Positions 1-8,588 are shown, counted from the first letter of the stretch. The stretch: 64,000 bases of DNA from Variovorax sp. OV329 (GCF_900114785.1 NZ_FOUG01000004.1:310001-374000); one strand, 5' to 3'. Program-made: numbers and translations. The notes: generated by a model from the letters alone, not told the origin.

Positions 1-2
1 GC

Positions 3-425
3 ATCGAGCTGCATGTGGCGCCCGGCCTGCCGCCCGTGCAGTGCGACCGCACGCTGGTCGAGCAGGTGCTGCTCAACCTGGCGCGCAATGCCATGCAGTC
101 GATGGATCTGCCGCAGATCACACGCCGCGAACTGACCCTGCGCGCGTCACGCACACCGGCCAGCAAGGTGGCCGCCGGTGCGGAGGCCCGGCGCTGGGTC
201 GAGTTCTCGGTGGCCGACGTGGGCCTGGGCATCGACACCGAGGTGGCCGAGCGCCTGTTCACGCCCTTCTTCACCACCCGCAGCGAAGGCATGGGGCTGG
301 GCCTGAGCCTGTGCCGCACAGTGGTGGAGCAGCATGGGGGCGTGCTGGCCTACGAGCCCAACCGACCGCGCGGCACGCTCTTCCGATTCACCCTGCCGGC
401 CGCGCAAGGCGCAACGGCCCCCTGA
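3..425 (+). CDS. Sensor histidine kinase, C-terminal ATPase part (5' truncated by window edge)
   Basis: Only the end of the kinase is in the window; the reading frame is open back to base 3, so the real start lies outside. What remains is a HATPase_c domain of about 140 residues with an N box (NLARNAMQSM), a G1 box (DVGLGI), an F box (FTPFFTT) and a G2 box (GMGLGLSLC). It would bind ATP and phosphorylate a conserved histidine in the missing part. The FixJ-like regulator follows after 17 bases on the same strand, so the two form a two-component pair. The input domain and signal are unknown. Confidence 0.9.
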   Translation: MELHVAPGLPPVQCDRTLVEQVLLNLARNAMQSMDLPQITRRELTLRASRTPASKVAAGAEARRWVEFSVADVGLGIDTEVAERLFTPFFTTRSEGMGLGLSLCRTVVEQHGGVLAYEPNRPRGTLFRFTLPAAQGATAP

Positions 426-442
426 ACGCCTGACTTCGAACC

Positions 443-1087
443 ATGCAACCCCTCATCGACGGCCTGATCTTCATCGTGGACGACGACGCCAGCGTGCGCG
501 AGGCCCTGGCCTGGCTGCTGCGCTCGCGCCGCCTGCAGAGCGAGCATTTCGGCAGCGCCGAGGACTTCGAGGCGCGCCTGGCGGGCGAGGCGGCCCCGGC
601 CACGCCCAGCCAACCTCGCTGCCTGCTGCTGGACGTGCGCATGCCCGGCACCAGCGGCCTGGTGCTCTACGAACGCCTGGCCGAACGTGGCTGGCTGGCC
701 GCCATGCCGGTGATCTTTCTCACCGGCCATGCCGACGTGCCCACCGCGGTGGACCTGGTCAAGCGCGGCGCCTTCGACTTCTGCGAAAAGCCCTTTTCCG
801 ACAACGCGCTGGTGGACCGGATCGAGCACGCATTGAGCGCCTCCTCGCGCGCGATCGCCCTGCAGGGCGAGCGCGCAGCCATCTCGGCGCGTGTGGCCGA
901 GCTCACCGAGCGCGAGCGTCTGGTGATGCAGCGCGTGGTCGAGGGGCTGCCGAACAAGCTGATTGCCGATCAGCTGTGCATCAGCGTGCGCACGGTGGAA
1001 GTGCACCGTGCGCGCGTGTTCGAGAAGATGGATGTGAAGTCGGCCGTGGAGTTGGCCAACCTGCTGCGCGGTAGCTGGTCCGCTTAG
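443..1087 (+). CDS. FixJ/TodT-family response regulator (REC + LuxR-type HTH)
   Basis: 214 residues. The N-terminal receiver domain shows the acidic cluster DDD at residues 13-15, the phospho-acceptor Asp64 in LLLDVRMPG, and a KP pair in CEKPF. The C-terminal LuxR/GerE helix-turn-helix begins near residue 152 (ELTERERLVMQRVVEG) and contains the recognition segment RTVEVHRARVFEKM. The partner kinase is the truncated gene just upstream. FixJ-type regulators usually activate transcription when phosphorylated. No target can be named from the window. The 3' end faces the OmpA-like gene. Confidence 0.92.
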   Translation: MQPLIDGLIFIVDDDASVREALAWLLRSRRLQSEHFGSAEDFEARLAGEAAPATPSQPRCLLLDVRMPGTSGLVLYERLAERGWLAAMPVIFLTGHADVPTAVDLVKRGAFDFCEKPFSDNALVDRIEHALSASSRAIALQGERAAISARVAELTERERLVMQRVVEGLPNKLIADQLCISVRTVEVHRARVFEKMDVKSAVELANLLRGSWSA

Positions 1088-1088
1088 C

Positions 1089-1114
1089 CTGCCGCCGCCC
1101 GCGATGAGCGGCAG
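1089..1114. terminator. Hairpin between convergent genes
   Basis: A perfect 7-bp inverted repeat (CTGCCGC / GCGGCAG, 12-nt loop) lies 2 bases after the response regulator stop and 16 bases from the facing OmpA-like stop. There is no T-run on either side, so it could slow or mark termination, but a classical intrinsic terminator is not shown. Confidence 0.3.
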
Positions 1115-1130
1115 AGCCTGGCGAAATGCC

Positions 1131-1787
1131 TCAGCCTTGGGGTGGGCGCTCGCCGACGAAGATTTCCACGCGGCGGTTCTGCCCGCGGCCGGCGGGTGTG
1201 CTGTTGTCGGCGATCGGCTGGCGCGAGCCCATGCCGTCGATCTTGAAGGCGTTGGAGCGTACGCCGCGGGCGATCAGGTAGTCGCGCGTGCTGGCGGCGC
1301 GCTCGATCGACAGCGGGTTGTTGATGGCGTCGGTGCCGGTGTTGTCGGTGTGGCCGATGATGCGCACTTCGGCGTTCGGGTTGTTGCGCAGGCCCGAGGC
1401 GAACTGGTCCAGGATGGGCTGGAAGTTCGGCTTGATGGCGGCCTTGCCCGTGTCGAAGGACACGTCGCTGGGGATCTGCAGCTTCAGCTCGTTGTTGGCC
1501 GTCTGCGTCACCGCCACGCCGGTGCCCTGGGTGGCCTGCTCCATCTGCTTCTTCTGGTTCTCCATGCGCTGCGACCACATGTAGCCGCCCGCCGCACCGG
1601 CCAGCGCGCCGATGGCCGCACCCGCGCCGATGGCGCCGCGGTCACCGCCCGTCAGCGAGCCGATGGCCGCGCCGGCCAACGCGCCCGCGCCGGCACCCAT
1701 GCCGGTGGTCTTCTGGGTCTGGCTCATGTCGGCGCACCCGCCGATCAGGAAGGCTGCGGCGCAGGTGCTCAGAACGATCTTCTTCAT
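1131..1787 (-). CDS. OmpA-family outer membrane lipoprotein with glycine-zipper domain (YiaD-like)
   Basis: 218 residues. The N-terminus is a lipoprotein signal with the cysteine at position 18 (IGGC). Residues ~30-70 are a Gly/Ala-rich glycine zipper (GMGAGAGALAGAAIG). From ~100 to the end is an OmpA C-terminal peptidoglycan-binding domain with VRIIGHTDNTG, the SIERA segment and GQNRRVEIFV. It would tether the outer membrane to peptidoglycan. The start is supported by an AGAGGA Shine-Dalgarno 8 bases upstream. A CATAAT -10-like hexamer lies ~40 bases upstream (1827-1832, minus strand). It appears to be a single-gene unit. Confidence 0.9.
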   Translation of the reverse strand: MKKIVLSTCAAAFLIGGCADMSQTQKTTGMGAGAGALAGAAIGSLTGGDRGAIGAGAAIGALAGAAGGYMWSQRMENQKKQMEQATQGTGVAVTQTANNELKLQIPSDVSFDTGKAAIKPNFQPILDQFASGLRNNPNAEVRIIGHTDNTGTDAINNPLSIERAASTRDYLIARGVRSNAFKIDGMGSRQPIADNSTPAGRGQNRRVEIFVGERPPQG

Positions 1788-1864
1788 ATGGTGTTTTCCT
1801 CTTGTGACAGAACTTTGGTTGCGCCGATTATGTTGAGCGAAACAGGGGTGCCCTGTCAGCGGAG

Positions 1865-2020
1865 CTAGCTGTTTCTCTTCGTTTCATCCGACGTGCTGTC
1901 AGTCTTGTCCTGCACGTCGGCCTCGGGCTCGCCGCCCTTGCGGCCCGAGAACATGGTCCACCACACGATGAGCACGAGCACCACGAGAGCGCCTAGCGCT
2001 TCGAGCAAAATCAGAGCCAT
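1865..2020 (-). CDS. Small single-pass membrane protein (51 aa), unknown function
   Basis: 51 residues: an N-terminal hydrophobic helix (residues 2-24, ALILLEALGALVVLVLIVWW) followed by a charged, hydrophilic tail rich in Asp, Glu, Ser and Thr. The layout suggests an inner-membrane anchor with a soluble tail. Its ATG directly abuts the mltA ATG on the other strand within the palindrome CATATG. A possible AAGGAA Shine-Dalgarno is present but rather far away (about 13 bases). No family recognised. Because it is short and divergent from a certain gene, it could be a chance frame, but the clean transmembrane pattern argues for a real protein. Confidence 0.5.
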   Translation of the reverse strand: MALILLEALGALVVLVLIVWWTMFSGRKGGEPEADVQDKTDSTSDETKRNS

Positions 2021-3178
2021 ATGAAAAGAGGATTCCTTGCGCTGTGCGGGGCCGTGATCGTAGCAACGCTGGCCGGCTGTGCCAGCCGCTCGCTGCCACC
2101 GCCCGATGCAGCGCCACCGGCATCGCCGCCGCAGACACGCCCCGAGACGCTGCCGCCGCTGACCGGCTCGCTCAACCATCCCAAGAGCCGCTGGGTGCCC
2201 GTCAACTGGACCGAACTGCCCGGCTTCGGCGACGACGCACTGCATGAAGCCTGGATCGCGCTGGTGGCCAACTGCGCGCGCCCCAACGCGGCCTTCGCCC
2301 CGCTGTGCGGCGAGGTGCGCCAGCTGGCCCTGGCCGATGCCGACGGCCAGCGCGGCTGGATGATGCAGCGCCTGCAACCCTACCGCGTGGAATCGCTCGC
2401 CGGCCAGAGCGAAGGCAAGCTCACCAGCTACTTCGAGCCGATCTACGACGCCACGCGCCGCCCCACCGCCACCAACACCATCGCCGTCTACCAGCCACCG
2501 GCCGGCCTGGCACCGCGCCGCGCCTGGTACACGCGCCAGGAGATCGATACGCTGCCCGAGGCGCAGGCCGCGCTGCGTGGCCGCGAGATCGCGTGGATGA
2601 GCGACCCCATCGACGTGCTGATGCTGCAGATCCAGGGCTCGGGCCGCCTGCGCATCACCGAGCCCGACGGCAGCCGCCGGGTGGTGCGCCTGGCCTTCGC
2701 CGGCTCCAACGAGCAGCCCTACCGCAGCGTCAACCAGTGGCTGCTGAGCCAGGGCGTGACGCGCATCAACCCCTGGCCGGACGCCACCAAGGACTGGGTG
2801 GCGCAGAACCCGCAGCGACTGCCGCAACTGCTGTGGAGCAACCCGCGCTACGTCTTCTTCCGCGAGGAGACGATGAACGAGGTGGATGCCGCCTTCGGCC
2901 CGCGCGGCGCGCAGGGCGTGCCGCTCACCGCCGGCCGCTCCATCGCGGTCGATCGCGAGAGCATTCCCTACGGCACGCCGGTGTGGCTGGCCTCCACCGG
3001 TCCGGTCGCGCAATTGCAGAAGCTGGTGGTGGCGCAGGACACCGGCAGCGCCATCGTCGGCGCGGTGCGGGCCGACTACTTCGCCGGCACCGGGCCCGAC
3101 GCCGGCCGGCTGGCGTCGCGCATGGACCAGTCGCTGCGCCTGTGGGCGCTCTGGCCGCGGCAACTGGCCGCGCCCTGA
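2021..3178 (+). CDS. mltA: Membrane-bound lytic murein transglycosylase A
   Basis: 385 residues, normal for the family. Lipoprotein signal with lipobox LAGC and Cys20, so the protein is anchored, probably in the outer membrane. The MltA domain covers ~residues 95-290 (YRVESLAGQSEGKLTSYFEP) and the C-terminal 3D domain ~290-380 contains the catalytic aspartate in VAQDTGSAIVG (Asp340, by analogy with E. coli MltA). It cleaves glycan strands with formation of 1,6-anhydro-muramic acid ends. The start at 2021 is fixed by the signal peptide although no strong Shine-Dalgarno is visible; the upstream bases are also the start of the small divergent gene. Confidence 0.95.
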   Translation: MKRGFLALCGAVIVATLAGCASRSLPPPDAAPPASPPQTRPETLPPLTGSLNHPKSRWVPVNWTELPGFGDDALHEAWIALVANCARPNAAFAPLCGEVRQLALADADGQRGWMMQRLQPYRVESLAGQSEGKLTSYFEPIYDATRRPTATNTIAVYQPPAGLAPRRAWYTRQEIDTLPEAQAALRGREIAWMSDPIDVLMLQIQGSGRLRITEPDGSRRVVRLAFAGSNEQPYRSVNQWLLSQGVTRINPWPDATKDWVAQNPQRLPQLLWSNPRYVFFREETMNEVDAAFGPRGAQGVPLTAGRSIAVDRESIPYGTPVWLASTGPVAQLQKLVVAQDTGSAIVGAVRADYFAGTGPDAGRLASRMDQSLRLWALWPRQLAAP

Positions 3179-3223
3179 GCCCTTCTTCCTGATCCTTCAC
3201 GGCGTGCGCGTCTGGCGGCGCGC

Positions 3224-3279
3224 GTGTCACGGCATTGTCATCGGCGCTGCACGGATTCGTCATCCCAGGTCCCTAAGGT
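3224..3279 (+). promoter_or_regulatory. PHO-box-like PhoB site with -10 element upstream of phoX
   Basis: Two 7-mers separated by 4 bases, GTGTCAC-GGCA-TTGTCAT (3224-3241), match the PHO-box layout (CTGTCAT-N4-CTGTCAT). A third TCGTCAT sits at 3257-3263, exactly 22 bases (two 11-base periods) after the second. A TAAGGT hexamer at 3274-3279 lies 10 bases after the last repeat, where the -10 of a PhoB-activated promoter is expected. The phoX start is ~67 bases further on. Phosphate-starvation control is inferred from this pattern and from the gene served. Confidence 0.72.
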
Positions 3280-3345
3280 CTCGCACCTGAAGCGGAACCG
3301 GTTGCAGGTTTCGTGCATTCCAACCCCACGATCCTGGAAAACCCG

Positions 3346-5376
3346 ATGACCGATTCGAACAAGGCGCCCAACGCCTCCCGTCGCCACGCCTTGCGCATGC
3401 TCGGCGCAGCGCCCATGCTGCCCCTGGGCGGCATGGCTTTCCTGACCGCCTGCGGCGGCGGCAGCGACAACTCCGTCGCCGCCCCGGCGCCGGCTCCGGC
3501 CCCCGCGCCCGCACCGGCCGCCAACTACGTGTCGACCGAGTTCACCGCCATGGCCGCCCCCACGCTGGCGGACGCCGCCGCCATGGCCACCACCAGCGTC
3601 GGCTCGACGATGAAGGTGGCCTTCGACAACGGCAGCTCCACCGAATACAAGCTGGCCTACCAGCCCTTCTTCCTGACCGGCGACATGGTGCCGGACGGCA
3701 AGGGCGGCAAGGTGCTGGCCGGTGGCTACGTCGACATCCAGAACAAGCCGATCGTCGACGCCTCCGTGCCCGGCAGCGAGCGCCAGTTCTTCTCGGACAG
3801 CCCGGACGGCACTTCGCTGCTGACCGTGCCGGGCGCCAAGGTCGACGGCGTCAAGGGCAAGCCCGTGTTTGCCGTGGTGCAGTTCGAATACACCACCCGC
3901 AACCTGGCCGGTGCCAGCACTTACGGCACGCTGCCCTCGCCCATCGCGGTGCTCACGCTCGACCAGGACCAGACCACCGGCAAGCTCAGCCTGGTGAAGT
4001 ACCACAACGTCGACATGTCCAGCGCGCACGGCCTGTGGATCACCTGCGGCGCAAGCCTCTCGCCCTGGGGCACCCACCTGTCGAGCGAAGAGTACGAGCC
4101 CGACGCCGCCAGCATCGCCACCAACACCATGTTCAAGGCCTACAGCCAGAACGTGTTCGGCGACCCGGCCAAGGCCAACCCCTACCACTACGGCCACCTG
4201 CCTGAAGTGACGGTGAACCCCGACGGCACCGGCAGCGTGAAGAAGCACTACTGCCTGGGCCGCATCTCGCACGAGCTGATCCAGGTCATGCCCGACATGC
4301 GCACCGCCATCATGGGTGACGACTACACCAACGGCGGCTTCTTCATGTTCGTGGCCGACAAGGAGAAGGACCTGTCGGCCGGCACGCTGTACGTGGCCAA
4401 GTACGACGCGGGCTACAACATCGACCCGGCGGGCGCCGCCACCAGGATGAGCTGGATCAACCTGGGCCACGCCACCAGCGCAGAGATCGAGGCGCTGGCC
4501 AACACGCTCAAGTCGACGGACATCGTCGACGTGGTGTATGCCGTCCAGAACGGTTCCAACGACGCCACGCCGCTGACGCCGAACGGCACGATCGACGGCA
4601 CCTACACGCTGATGTACTGCGACGGCAAGGCCAACTGGGTGCGCGTGAAGACGGGCATGGAAAAGGCCGCTGCCTTCCTGGAGACCCACCGCTACGCCAA
4701 CCTCAAGGGTGCCAGCATGGCCTTCACCAAGATGGAAGGCACGACGGTCAACATCAAGGACAAGATCGGCTACTCCGCGCTGCAGAACATCCAGGACTCG
4801 ATGGTCAGCGGCGGCAAGGGCTGGACGGCCGGCACGAACATCGCGCTGGCCAAGAAGCTCACCGCCGGCGGCGTGATGCAGCACAACCTGGGCGGCGGCC
4901 AGAAGGACAGCGACGGCACCGCCATCAACAGCGAGTGGGTGCCGATGCAGACCAAGGCCCTGCTGGTGGGCGAGGACATCACGGCCGACGCGCTGGGCAA
5001 CACCTCCAACCCCGAGAAGGTGGGCAACCCCGACAACGTCAAGTTCTCGGAAAAGATGCGCACCCTCTTCATCGGCGAGGACAGCAGCAGCCACGTCAAC
5101 AACTTCCTGTGGGCCTACAACGTGGACACCAGGAAGCTGTCGCGCGTGATGTCGATCCCCGCCGGCGGCGAGTCCACCGGCCTGCACGCCGTGGACGAGA
5201 TCAATGGCTGGACCTACATCATGAGCAACTTCCAGCACGCCGGTGACTGGGGCAGCATCCACTCGAAAGTGCAGACCACGCTGGACCCGCTGGTGCGCGC
5301 CAACTACAAGGACCGCTACGCCGCGGCCGTCGGCTACCTCACGGCCGACCCGGTGCAGCCCAAGCTGGCCAAGTAA
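3346..5376 (+). CDS. phoX: PhoX-family alkaline phosphatase (DUF839), Tat-exported
   Basis: 676 residues from the ATG at 3346; an upstream GTG at 3313 would give 687 but puts the signal too far in. The N-terminus carries a twin-arginine motif (SRRHALRML, Arg12-Arg13), a hydrophobic stretch and a lipobox-like LTAC (Cys36), so it is probably a Tat-exported, lipid-anchored protein. An Ala-Pro repeat linker follows at ~46-58. The rest is a PhoX/DUF839 domain (LPSPIAVLTLDQ, ARGFHE-equivalent region around GLWITCGASLSPWG). PhoX enzymes are calcium- and iron-dependent phosphomonoesterases that release phosphate outside the cytoplasm. Transcription from the PHO-box-like promoter fits. It ends 7 bases from the facing Lrp gene. 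Confidence 0.88.
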   Translation: MTDSNKAPNASRRHALRMLGAAPMLPLGGMAFLTACGGGSDNSVAAPAPAPAPAPAPAANYVSTEFTAMAAPTLADAAAMATTSVGSTMKVAFDNGSSTEYKLAYQPFFLTGDMVPDGKGGKVLAGGYVDIQNKPIVDASVPGSERQFFSDSPDGTSLLTVPGAKVDGVKGKPVFAVVQFEYTTRNLAGASTYGTLPSPIAVLTLDQDQTTGKLSLVKYHNVDMSSAHGLWITCGASLSPWGTHLSSEEYEPDAASIATNTMFKAYSQNVFGDPAKANPYHYGHLPEVTVNPDGTGSVKKHYCLGRISHELIQVMPDMRTAIMGDDYTNGGFFMFVADKEKDLSAGTLYVAKYDAGYNIDPAGAATRMSWINLGHATSAEIEALANTLKSTDIVDVVYAVQNGSNDATPLTPNGTIDGTYTLMYCDGKANWVRVKTGMEKAAAFLETHRYANLKGASMAFTKMEGTTVNIKDKIGYSALQNIQDSMVSGGKGWTAGTNIALAKKLTAGGVMQHNLGGGQKDSDGTAINSEWVPMQTKALLVGEDITADALGNTSNPEKVGNPDNVKFSEKMRTLFIGEDSSSHVNNFLWAYNVDTRKLSRVMSIPAGGESTGLHAVDEINGWTYIMSNFQHAGDWGSIHSKVQTTLDPLVRANYKDRYAAAVGYLTADPVQPKLAK

Positions 5377-5383
5377 GTCGTCG

Positions 5384-5860
5384 TCAGGACCGCGCGGCCG
5401 CAGGCAGCGGCAGCGCGGTCTTGTAGCGCACCTGCTTGAGTGCAAAGCTCGAGCGGATCTTCTCGATGCCCGCGATGGGCGTCAGCTGCTCCAGGATGAA
5501 CTTCTCCAGGGCGGCGATGTCGGCCACGGCGACCCGGATCAGGTAGTCGCTGTCGCCGGTCATCAGGTAGCACTCCATCACCTCGTCGTGCTCGGCGATG
5601 CGCTGCTCGAAGGCGGCCAGGCTGGCCTTGTTCTGCGAAGTCAGGCTGATCGAGATGAACACGTTCAACCCCAGGCCCAGCGCCTGCGCGCTCGCGATGG
5701 CCACGTAGCGGTCGATCACGCCAGCCGATTCCAGGGCCTTCACCCGCGCCAGGCAGGGCGAGGGCGAGAGCTGCACCCGGCGCGCCAGCTCCACATTGGA
5801 GAGCGCGCCGTCGCGTTGCAGCTCGTCCAGGATGCGCAGGTCGATGGCGTCGAGTTTCAT
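5384..5860 (-). CDS. Lrp/AsnC-family regulator, divergent from the E1 gene (MdeR/BkdR-like role)
   Basis: 158 residues, normal for Lrp. N-terminal winged HTH (LDAIDLRILDELQRDG, then SPSPCLARVKALESAG) and a C-terminal RAM/ligand-binding domain (VMECYLMTGDSDYLIRVAV). It is divergent from the 2-oxoacid dehydrogenase E1 gene, with 112 bases between start codons. In Pseudomonas putida the Lrp-type MdeR sits beside mdeA and mdeB and controls methionine breakdown; the same regulator-enzyme pairing is seen here without mdeA. It probably responds to an amino acid and controls the E1 gene. Confidence 0.88.
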   Translation of the reverse strand: MKLDAIDLRILDELQRDGALSNVELARRVQLSPSPCLARVKALESAGVIDRYVAIASAQALGLGLNVFISISLTSQNKASLAAFEQRIAEHDEVMECYLMTGDSDYLIRVAVADIAALEKFILEQLTPIAGIEKIRSSFALKQVRYKTALPLPAAARS

Positions 5861-5892
5861 GCCAGAAGATTCCGTGGCGTGGTGTTGGTGCG

Positions 5893-5906
5893 GCAGATTA
5901 TGCTGC
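5893..5906. promoter_or_regulatory. Candidate Lrp-family operator (GCAG-N6-CTGC)
   Basis: The palindrome GCAGATTATGCTGC lies between the divergent Lrp and E1 genes, 32 bases upstream of the Lrp start. An AT-rich core flanked by CAG/CTG half-sites resembles the general Lrp consensus but is shorter. It is assigned by position and symmetry only. Confidence 0.35.
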
Positions 5907-5972
5907 GCTGTCTGTCAACATCACGATGAATCGGCACCTCATTCCGGGCCTTGCCGCCTAAAGTGCGGCAAC

Positions 5973-8588
5973 ATGAACGCCCCTCTGCACCCCGAGCACC
6001 TGCGCGCACTCCTGGCCATGTCCACCGCCGACCACGATCCCGATCCCGAGGAAAGCGCCGAATGGCGCGAGGCCTTCCTGGCGCTGGCGGGCTCGCAGGG
6101 CCCGGAGCGCGCCCGCTTCATGCTCGACGAGCTGGCGCGCCTGGCGCGCAAGCAGCAGATCGGCTGGCAGCCCGATCTCAACACGCCCTACTTCAACACC
6201 ATTCCAGTGGAGTCACAGCCTGCCTTCCCGGGCGACCTGGCGATGGAAGAGCGCCTCGGCTCGCTGATGCGCTGGAACGCGCTGGCGATGGTGGTGCGCG
6301 CCAACCAGGCCTACGGCGAGCTGGGCGGCCACATCGCCAGCTATGCCAGCGCGGCGGACCTGTTCGAGGTGGGCTTCAACCATTTCTTCCATGCGCGAGA
6401 CCCGCAGCATCGCGGCGACCTGGTGTTCTTCCAGCCGCACAGTGCGCCGGGCGTCTATGCGCGCGCGTATCTGGAAGGGCGCCTGTCCGAGCAGGACCTG
6501 ACGCACTACCGTCAGGAGATCGAAGTGGAAGATGGCGCACGCGGCCTGTGCAGCTACCCGCACCCCTGGCTGATGCCGGATTTCTGGCAGTTCCCCACCG
6601 GCTCCATGGGCATCGGCCCCATCAGCTCGATCTACCACGCGCGCTTCATGCGCTACCTCACGCACCGCAAGCTGCTGAACTGCGAAGGCCGCAAGGTGTG
6701 GGGCGTGTTCGGCGACGGCGAGATGGACGAGCCCGAGTCGATGAGCGCCCTCACGCTTGCCGCACGCGAGAAGCTGGACAACCTGGTGTGGGTGGTCAAC
6801 TGCAACCTGCAGCGCCTGGACGGCCCGGTGCGCGGCAACGGCCGCATCATCGACGAGTTGGAGAAGCTCTTCGCCGGCGCCGGCTGGAACGTCATCAAGT
6901 TGGTGTGGGGCAGCGACTGGGACGGCCTCTTTGCCCGCGACCTGACGGGTGCACTCACCCGCGCCTTCGCCGAGACGGTGGATGGCCAGATGCAGACCTT
7001 CGCTGCCAAGGACGGCCGCTTCAACCGCGAGCATTTCTTCGGCCAGAACGATTCGCTCGCGCGCCTGGCGCAGGGCATGACCGACGAGCAGATCGACCGC
7101 CTCAAGCGCGGCGGCCACGACATCGTGAAGATCCATGCCGCCTATGCCGCCGCGGCCGCGCACCGCGGCCAGCCCACGGTGATCCTGGCCCACACCAAGA
7201 AGGGCTACGGCATGGGCACGGCCGGCCAGGGCAAGATGACCACGCACTCGCAGAAGAAGCTGGACGAGAGCGAGCTGTTGGCCTTCCGCAACCGCTTCAA
7301 CCTGCCGTTGAGCGACGAGCAGGCGACCACGCTGGCCTTCTACAAGCCGGCCGGGGACAGCGCCGAGATGCGCTACCTCAAGGACCGCCGCACCGCGCTC
7401 GGCGGCGCCATGCCGCGACGCGAGACGGCGTGCGACACGGTGCCGGTGCCCGACCTGGCCAACTACGCGCAGTTCGCGACCGGCGCGGCCGGCAAGGAGA
7501 TGAGCACCACCATGGCCTTCGTGCGCATGCTGGGCAACCTGATGAAGGATTCGCAGCTGGGCCCGCGCATCGTGCCCATCGTGGCCGACGAGGCGCGCAC
7601 CTTCGGCATGGCCAACCTGTTCAAGCAGGTGGGCATCTATTCCAGCGTGGGCCAGCGCTATGCGCCCGAGGACATCGGCTCGGTGCTGAGCTACCGCGAG
7701 GCCACCGATGGGCAGATCCTGGAAGAGGGCATCAGCGAGGCCGGCGCCATCGCCAGCTGGACGGCCGCGGCCACCAGCTATAGCGTGCACGGGCTGGCGA
7801 TGCTGCCCTTCTACATCTACTACTCGATGTTCGGCTTCCAGCGCGTGGGCGATGCGATCTGGGCCGCCGCGGACCAGCGCTCCCGTGGCTTCCTGCTGGG
7901 CGCGACCTCGGGCCGCACCACACTGGGCGGCGAGGGCCTGCAGCACCAGGACGGCAGCAGCCACCTGGTGGCCGCGACCATTCCCAACTGCAAGGCCTAC
8001 GACCCGGCCTTTGCGGGCGAGATGGCGGTGATCGTGGACGCGGGCATGCGCGAGATGCTGGTGGAGCAACGCGATGTTTTCTACTACATCACGCTGATGA
8101 ACGAGAACTACGCGCAGCCCGACTTGCCGGTGGATGCACACGCGGACGTGCTGCGCGGCTGCTACCGCTTCGGCAGCTACGGCCCCGCGGATGCGAAGCA
8201 GAAGGTCACGCTGATGGGTTCCGGCGCGATCTTCACCGAGGTGCTGAAGGCGGCGCAGGTCCTGGCCGACGAAGGCATTGCGTCGGAGGTGTTCAGCGTC
8301 ACGAGTTGGAGCGAGCTGGCGCGTGATGGACAAGCGCGCGATGCGGATGACGCGCAGCCTTTCGTGGCGCAGAAGTTGTACGGCGGGCAGGGGCCCGTGA
8401 TCGCGGCGACCGACTATGTCCGGGCCGTGCCGGAGAGCATCCGCGCCTACCTGCCGTCGGATCGGCGCTATGTGACGCTCGGGACCGACGGGTTCGGGCG
8501 CAGCGATACGCGGGCTGCGTTGCGGCGCTTTTTCGGGGTGGACGCTTCGAGCATTGCCGTGGCTGCTCGGCGCGCTTTGGGTCGCTGA
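5973..8588 (+). CDS. Homodimeric 2-oxoacid dehydrogenase E1 (AceE/MdeB type)
   Basis: 871 residues, slightly shorter than AceE of the pyruvate dehydrogenase complex. The thiamine diphosphate motif is clear: GDGEMDEPES around residue 246 and NLQRLDGPVRGNG around 280. A transketolase-like pyrimidine domain follows (~500-710) and a C-terminal domain completes it. It would decarboxylate a 2-oxoacid and pass the acyl group to an E2. There is no aceF or lpd nearby, and an Lrp regulator is divergent. That points to an MdeB-like role (2-oxobutyrate from methionine or threonine) rather than to the main pyruvate complex. The start at 5973 begins MNAPLHPEHL; the frame is open further upstream but that overlaps the Lrp promoter. 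Confidence 0.87.
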   Translation: MNAPLHPEHLRALLAMSTADHDPDPEESAEWREAFLALAGSQGPERARFMLDELARLARKQQIGWQPDLNTPYFNTIPVESQPAFPGDLAMEERLGSLMRWNALAMVVRANQAYGELGGHIASYASAADLFEVGFNHFFHARDPQHRGDLVFFQPHSAPGVYARAYLEGRLSEQDLTHYRQEIEVEDGARGLCSYPHPWLMPDFWQFPTGSMGIGPISSIYHARFMRYLTHRKLLNCEGRKVWGVFGDGEMDEPESMSALTLAAREKLDNLVWVVNCNLQRLDGPVRGNGRIIDELEKLFAGAGWNVIKLVWGSDWDGLFARDLTGALTRAFAETVDGQMQTFAAKDGRFNREHFFGQNDSLARLAQGMTDEQIDRLKRGGHDIVKIHAAYAAAAAHRGQPTVILAHTKKGYGMGTAGQGKMTTHSQKKLDESELLAFRNRFNLPLSDEQATTLAFYKPAGDSAEMRYLKDRRTALGGAMPRRETACDTVPVPDLANYAQFATGAAGKEMSTTMAFVRMLGNLMKDSQLGPRIVPIVADEARTFGMANLFKQVGIYSSVGQRYAPEDIGSVLSYREATDGQILEEGISEAGAIASWTAAATSYSVHGLAMLPFYIYYSMFGFQRVGDAIWAAADQRSRGFLLGATSGRTTLGGEGLQHQDGSSHLVAATIPNCKAYDPAFAGEMAVIVDAGMREMLVEQRDVFYYITLMNENYAQPDLPVDAHADVLRGCYRFGSYGPADAKQKVTLMGSGAIFTEVLKAAQVLADEGIASEVFSVTSWSELARDGQARDADDAQPFVAQKLYGGQGPVIAATDYVRAVPESIRAYLPSDRRYVTLGTDGFGRSDTRAALRRFFGVDASSIAVAARRALGR

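Noticed and set aside
3313-3345. GTG at 3313 as the phoX start
   Set aside because: It would put 11 extra residues before the twin-arginine signal and has no Shine-Dalgarno; the ATG at 3346 gives a normal Tat signal length.
3481-3521. Ala-Pro repeat in PhoX
   Set aside because: A low-complexity linker after the lipid-anchored signal, common in such proteins, not a DNA repeat element of interest.
3238-5445. A 735-codon open frame on the minus strand over phoX
   Set aside because: High-GC codon bias in the real gene keeps the antisense frame open; the sequence is low in complexity, His/Val/Arg/Gly-rich and unlike any protein. The same holds for other long antisense frames, e.g. 6213-8840, 35565-37949 and 45349-48039.
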